Part shown: positions 7,321 through 9,122 of the stretch, piece by piece
How the letters are laid out: each line of letters opens with the position of its first letter
How positions within the stretch are numbered: position 1 is the stretch's first letter
From: DASYQV01 sp036005125
Lineage (GTDB): Bacteria > Acidobacteriota > Vicinamibacteria > Vicinamibacterales > UBA2999
Reading direction: 5' to 3'
Length of the DNA: 9,122 nt
Assembly (NCBI GenBank): GCA_036005125.1
Contig: DASYQV010000322.1
Span: forward strand, 1 to 9,122
The notes under the pieces: generated by a model
The model's input: the letters and a program-made list of their open reading frames with translations, nothing else
Databases searched by the model: none
What the model was told of the DNA's origin: nothing
Made by a program: the position numbers and the translations under genes

Positions 7321-8100
7321 CTATTTCGGCGCCATGCGGATCGCGCCGTCGAGGCGGATCACTTCTCCGTTCAACATCTCGTTCTCGAAAATATGCTTCA
7401 CCAGCGCGGCATATTCCGGAGGACGGCCGAGACGGGACGGGAACGGGACCTGTTGCGCCAGCGACTGGCGCGCCGGTTCCGGCAGGCCGGCCAGGAGCGG
7501 CGTGTCGAACGTGCCGGGCGCGATGGTCATCACGCGCACGCCGATGCGTGCGAACTCGCGCGCGATCGGAAGCGTCATGCCGACGATGCCGCCCTTGGAT
7601 GCTGAGTAAGCCGCCTGCCCGATCTGTCCGTCGAAGGCGGCGACCGAAGCGGTGTTGACGATCACGCCCCGCTCGCCGGCCTCGTTCGGCTCGTTTGTCG
7701 CCATTGCCGCGACCGCGAGGCGGATGACGTTGAAGGTGCCGACGAGATTGACCTGAACGACGCGGGCGAAGTTCGCGAGCGGTTGCGGCCCCTCGCGCCC
7801 GAGCACGCGCTCGGCGACGCCGATGCCCGCCGCGTTGACCGCGCCGTGAACCGCGCCGAAGGTCTCGAGCGCGGCGTCGACCGCGCGCTGGACGTCGACA
7901 TCGCTCGTGACATCGGTCTTCACGAAGCGCGCGCGATTCCCGAGCTTTTCCGCGAACGTGCGACCCGCCGTGTCGTTGATATCGAGGATGAGAACGTTCC
8001 CGCCGTTCTGCACCACCATCTCCGCGGTGGCGCCGCCAAGGCCCGAGGCTCCGCCGCTCACCAGCACGGTTTTTCCGTCGAGTCGCATCAGAGCATTCAT
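7321..8100 (-). CDS. Type II 3-hydroxyacyl-CoA dehydrogenase (SDR, HSD17B10-like)
   Basis: This is a 259-residue NAD-dependent short-chain dehydrogenase. It closely follows human HSD17B10 (261 residues), sharing blocks such as GTFNVIRL, NTASVAAF, GQAAYSASKGGIVGMTLPIA, RVMTIAPG, QVPFPSRLG and NGEVIRLDGAIRM. The reaction is oxidation of 3-hydroxyacyl-CoA or 3-hydroxy-2-methylbutyryl-CoA to the 3-ketoacyl form, in fatty acid and isoleucine breakdown in the cytoplasm. The glycine-rich cofactor motif is GGASGLG (16-22), D40 at the end of the second strand points to NAD, NAAG is at 89-92, and the catalytic set is S152, Y165 and K169. The ATG at 8100 was chosen because it gives the usual length; the ATG at 8088 (MRLDGK) is also possible. 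There is no strong Shine-Dalgarno, and a small hairpin lies just upstream. The reading frame stays open upstream into the repeat array, but that extension is not protein-like. It is monocistronic here and convergent with the copper operon. Confidence 0.94.
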   Translation of the reverse strand: MNALMRLDGKTVLVSGGASGLGGATAEMVVQNGGNVLILDINDTAGRTFAEKLGNRARFVKTDVTSDVDVQRAVDAALETFGAVHGAVNAAGIGVAERVLGREGPQPLANFARVVQVNLVGTFNVIRLAVAAMATNEPNEAGERGVIVNTASVAAFDGQIGQAAYSASKGGIVGMTLPIAREFARIGVRVMTIAPGTFDTPLLAGLPEPARQSLAQQVPFPSRLGRPPEYAALVKHIFENEMLNGEVIRLDGAIRMAPK

Positions 8101-8162
8101 TCTACTTCGGAGGCTTCGGCTGAAGCCGCCCGGAGCCCGCATTCCACTTTCCACTTTAAACT
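8101..8162 (-). promoter_or_regulatory. 5' region of the dehydrogenase gene with hairpin
   Basis: GGCTTC (8112-8117) and GAAGCC (8122-8127) form a perfect 6-bp stem with a 4-nt loop. It lies 12 bases upstream of the start at 8100, where it could cover the ribosome binding region of the minus-strand message. An AT-rich patch at 8142-8160, including a tandem TTCCACT pair and TTTAAA, is the only promoter-like DNA before the repeat array. The promoter call is weak. Confidence 0.3.
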
Positions 8163-8537
8163 CTCTGCGCGCTCGGCGTTTCAAATCGGGCTCCGCGCCC
8201 TCTGCTTCCCCCGCGCGCTCCAGAGCCGGCATGGAGCGCGGGGAGGGCCGAGGCCGCCAGAGACGATTTCAAACGCCGAGATCGCCGAGGGTCTTCCCGA
8301 AAATTTCTCGGCGTTCTCGGCGCGCTCGGCGTTTCAAATCGTCTTCGCGTCCTCTGCTTCCCCCGCGCGCTCCAGAGCCGGCACCGGGCGCGGGGGGCGC
8401 CGAGGCCGCCAGAGACGATTCCAACGCCGAGCTCGCCGAGATCGCGGAGCGTTTTCCCGAACATTTCTCGGCGTTCTCTGCGCGCTCGGCGTTTCAAACG
8501 TCTCCGCGCCCTCTGCTTCCTCCGCGCGCTCAGAGCG
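8163..8537. repeat. Tandem array of ~155-bp imperfect palindromes made of 9-bp modules
   Basis: Unit 1 is 8163-8315 (153 bp), unit 2 is 8316-8475 (160 bp), and a partial unit 3 runs from 8476 to about 8537. Each unit begins with CTCNGCGCGCTCGGCGTTTC and is itself a long imperfect inverted repeat. In unit 1, the 17 bases at 8172-8188 are complementary to 8264-8280 with one mismatch. The centre is GCCGGC, flanked by CCCCGCGCGCTCC and GGAGCGCGGGG. Successive units are joined by a second hairpin: arms of AACGCCGAG-type nonamers at 8272-8289 and 8423-8449 face CTCGGCGTT-type nonamers at 8307-8333 and 8467-8493, each across a 17-nt loop containing TTCCCGAA. The array lacks stop codons in several frames, so long false reading frames cross it. 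It holds no transposase. It resembles REP/MITE-type intergenic repeats but belongs to no family I can name. Confidence 0.8.
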
Positions 8538-8626
8538 GGATTCGCAAACGAGGAGAAGACTGCGCCGCCGGGCCGCGCGATAGTCCGGAACAGCGGCTCC
8601 GTACGAGCCACGAGGAGCATGGAGCG
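8538..8626. other. Short leader of the MoaD-like gene
   Basis: This non-coding stretch lies between the repeat array and the next gene. Beyond the GAGGAG ribosome binding site at its end I see no promoter or structure I would defend. Confidence 0.35.
8612..8617 (+). promoter_or_regulatory. Ribosome binding site for the GTG start at 8627
   Basis: GAGGAG sits nine bases before the GTG at 8627, a good Shine-Dalgarno spacing. It fixes the start of the MoaD-like gene, whose frame is otherwise open far upstream through the repeat array. Confidence 0.55.
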
Positions 8627-9004
8627 GTGATTCGGATCCTGCTTGCCGGTCGACTCGCCGAGGCGATACAGACGACCAGCTATGAGGTGGAGACGTCCGG
8701 ACCCACGACGATGAAGATGGTCGTTCTGGACCTTGTCCGTAAGCACCCGGAACTGTGCCCGTACATCTGGAATGACACGGCGCTGCCGCGCGGGGATGTC
8801 GCCTTCTACGTTGACTCCGTGCCCGTGAGCGATCCTTCCGGACTGTCCGACGTCTTGCGTTCGACGTGCACGATTCACATCCTGCAATCATCTGGACCGC
8901 CCGTTGGTATGTGCTGGTCGACGGACTGGCGGGAGCGCCGTTCGTCGCGCAGATCGACCACGTCTCCGCAGTACGCTGAGCCACCCATTACCCGCCTGTT
9001 GTGA
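8627..9004 (+). CDS. MoaD/ThiS-like beta-grasp protein with abnormal C-terminus
   Basis: This is a 125-residue protein from GTG at 8627. Residues 1-90 look like a small ubiquitin-fold sulfur carrier. There is a first strand (IRILLAG), then a helix and loop (VLDLVRKHPELCPYIW), a central strand (DVAFYVDSVPV, 57-67), a GLSD loop (72-75), and a last strand (CTIHILQ, 81-87). MoaD and ThiS normally end just after this strand in Gly-Gly, which is thiocarboxylated to carry sulfur for molybdopterin or thiamine synthesis. Here the chain reads SSGPP and continues for 35 residues of a Ser/Arg-rich tail that does not look like folded protein. From 8899 to 8979 a different frame (+1) reads more naturally (ARWYVLVDGLAGAPFVAQ...), which hints at a frameshift or an overlapping reading. 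No moa or thi genes are nearby. The fold call is moderately sure; sulfur-carrier function is doubtful. Confidence 0.6.
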   Translation: MIRILLAGRLAEAIQTTSYEVETSGPTTMKMVVLDLVRKHPELCPYIWNDTALPRGDVAFYVDSVPVSDPSGLSDVLRSTCTIHILQSSGPPVGMCWSTDWRERRSSRRSTTSPQYAEPPITRLL

Positions 9005-9011
9005 AGAGACT

Positions 9012-9034
9012 GTCGGCCTGCTCTGCAGGCTGAC
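9012..9034 (+). terminator. Hairpin just after the MoaD-like gene
   Basis: GTCGGCCTGC (9012-9021) pairs with GCAGGCTGAC (9025-9034) around the loop TCT, all ten positions pairing with one G-T wobble. It starts seven bases after the stop at 9004. No T run follows, so it may be a weak terminator or a 3' stabilising structure. Confidence 0.35.
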
Positions 9035-9040
9035 CGCGCC

Positions 9041-9106
9041 GGGAACGAGAGCGCGAAAACAAGCCGCCCGCAGTCCATCGCGGTTTGTTTTCGTGCTCTC
9101 GTCCCC
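9041..9106. repeat. Large near-perfect hairpin, 27-bp arms
   Basis: The 27 bases at 9041-9067 match the reverse complement of 9080-9106 at 24 positions, with a 12-base loop. As plus-strand RNA, two of the three differences are G-U pairs and one is A-C, so the stem would be very stable. The arms carry CGAAAACAA and TTGTTTTCG. It could be a terminator acting in either direction, a REP/MITE-type element or a structured RNA. The window ends 16 bases later, so what it belongs to cannot be judged. Confidence 0.65.
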
Positions 9107-9122
9107 TACGCGCCGCCTCCGG

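Noticed and set aside
8101..8232. Longer dehydrogenase starting in the repeat array (303 residues).
   Set aside because: The extra 44 residues are repeat-derived, and the family length of about 260 is met from the ATG at 8100.
8163..8537. CRISPR array.
   Set aside because: Units are 153-160 bp, internally palindromic and similar over their whole length; there are no short identical repeats with unique spacers and no cas genes.
7907..8626. Upstream extension of the MoaD-like frame by 240 codons.
   Set aside because: It runs antisense to the dehydrogenase and through the palindromic array, which lacks stops. A proper ribosome binding site precedes the GTG at 8627.
8866..8979. A separate 37-residue gene in the +1 frame inside the MoaD-like gene.
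   Set aside because: It has no ATG and no ribosome binding site before the only GTG. It is kept as a possible frameshift clue, not as a gene.

Overview
This is a GC-rich window from an environmental Gram-negative bacterium. The style of the proteins fits Acidobacteriota or a similar soil or sediment lineage: the DPMHP...IAPDCGM form of the metal-binding domain, the long-linker CusA and the nonamer-rich palindromic repeats. That placement is an inference, because the window holds no rRNA or other phylogenetic marker.

Layout, left to right. (1) 40-255 (+): a small two-CxxC zinc-ribbon protein resembling the Mu-phage translational activator Com, with no mom or methylase gene after it. (2) 256-480: an intergenic leader with hairpins, including a terminator-like one about 45 nt before the next gene. 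(3) 481-7159 (+): a three-gene copper/silver detoxification operon joined by 4-nt start/stop overlaps. It encodes a Tat-exported multicopper oxidase, a CusB-like periplasmic adaptor with an N-terminal heavy-metal-binding domain, and a CusA-like RND pump that keeps the three copper-binding methionines. No outer-membrane channel (CusC) gene is in the window. (4) 7160-7320: a short gap between convergent genes, with a direct repeat and an 8-bp inverted repeat. (5) 7321-8100 (-): a type II 3-hydroxyacyl-CoA dehydrogenase of the SDR family, very close in sequence to human HSD17B10. (6) 8101-8626: a gene-free stretch filled by an array of about 2.4 units of a 153-160 bp imperfect palindrome built from 9-bp NNCGCNGAG modules. 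(7) 8627-9004 (+): a MoaD/ThiS-like beta-grasp protein without the usual Gly-Gly end and with an odd basic tail. (8) 9012-9106: two hairpins, the second with 27-bp arms.

The operon has a clear joint logic. The oxidase would oxidise Cu(I) to the less toxic Cu(II) in the periplasm. The adaptor would capture Cu(I)/Ag(I) and pass it to the pump, which drives it out of the cell with an outer-membrane partner encoded elsewhere. The genes on either side show no evident functional link to copper. The least explained parts of the window are the palindromic array at 8163-8537, the substitution in the CusA proton-relay motif, the C-terminus of the MoaD-like gene and the large hairpin at the right edge.
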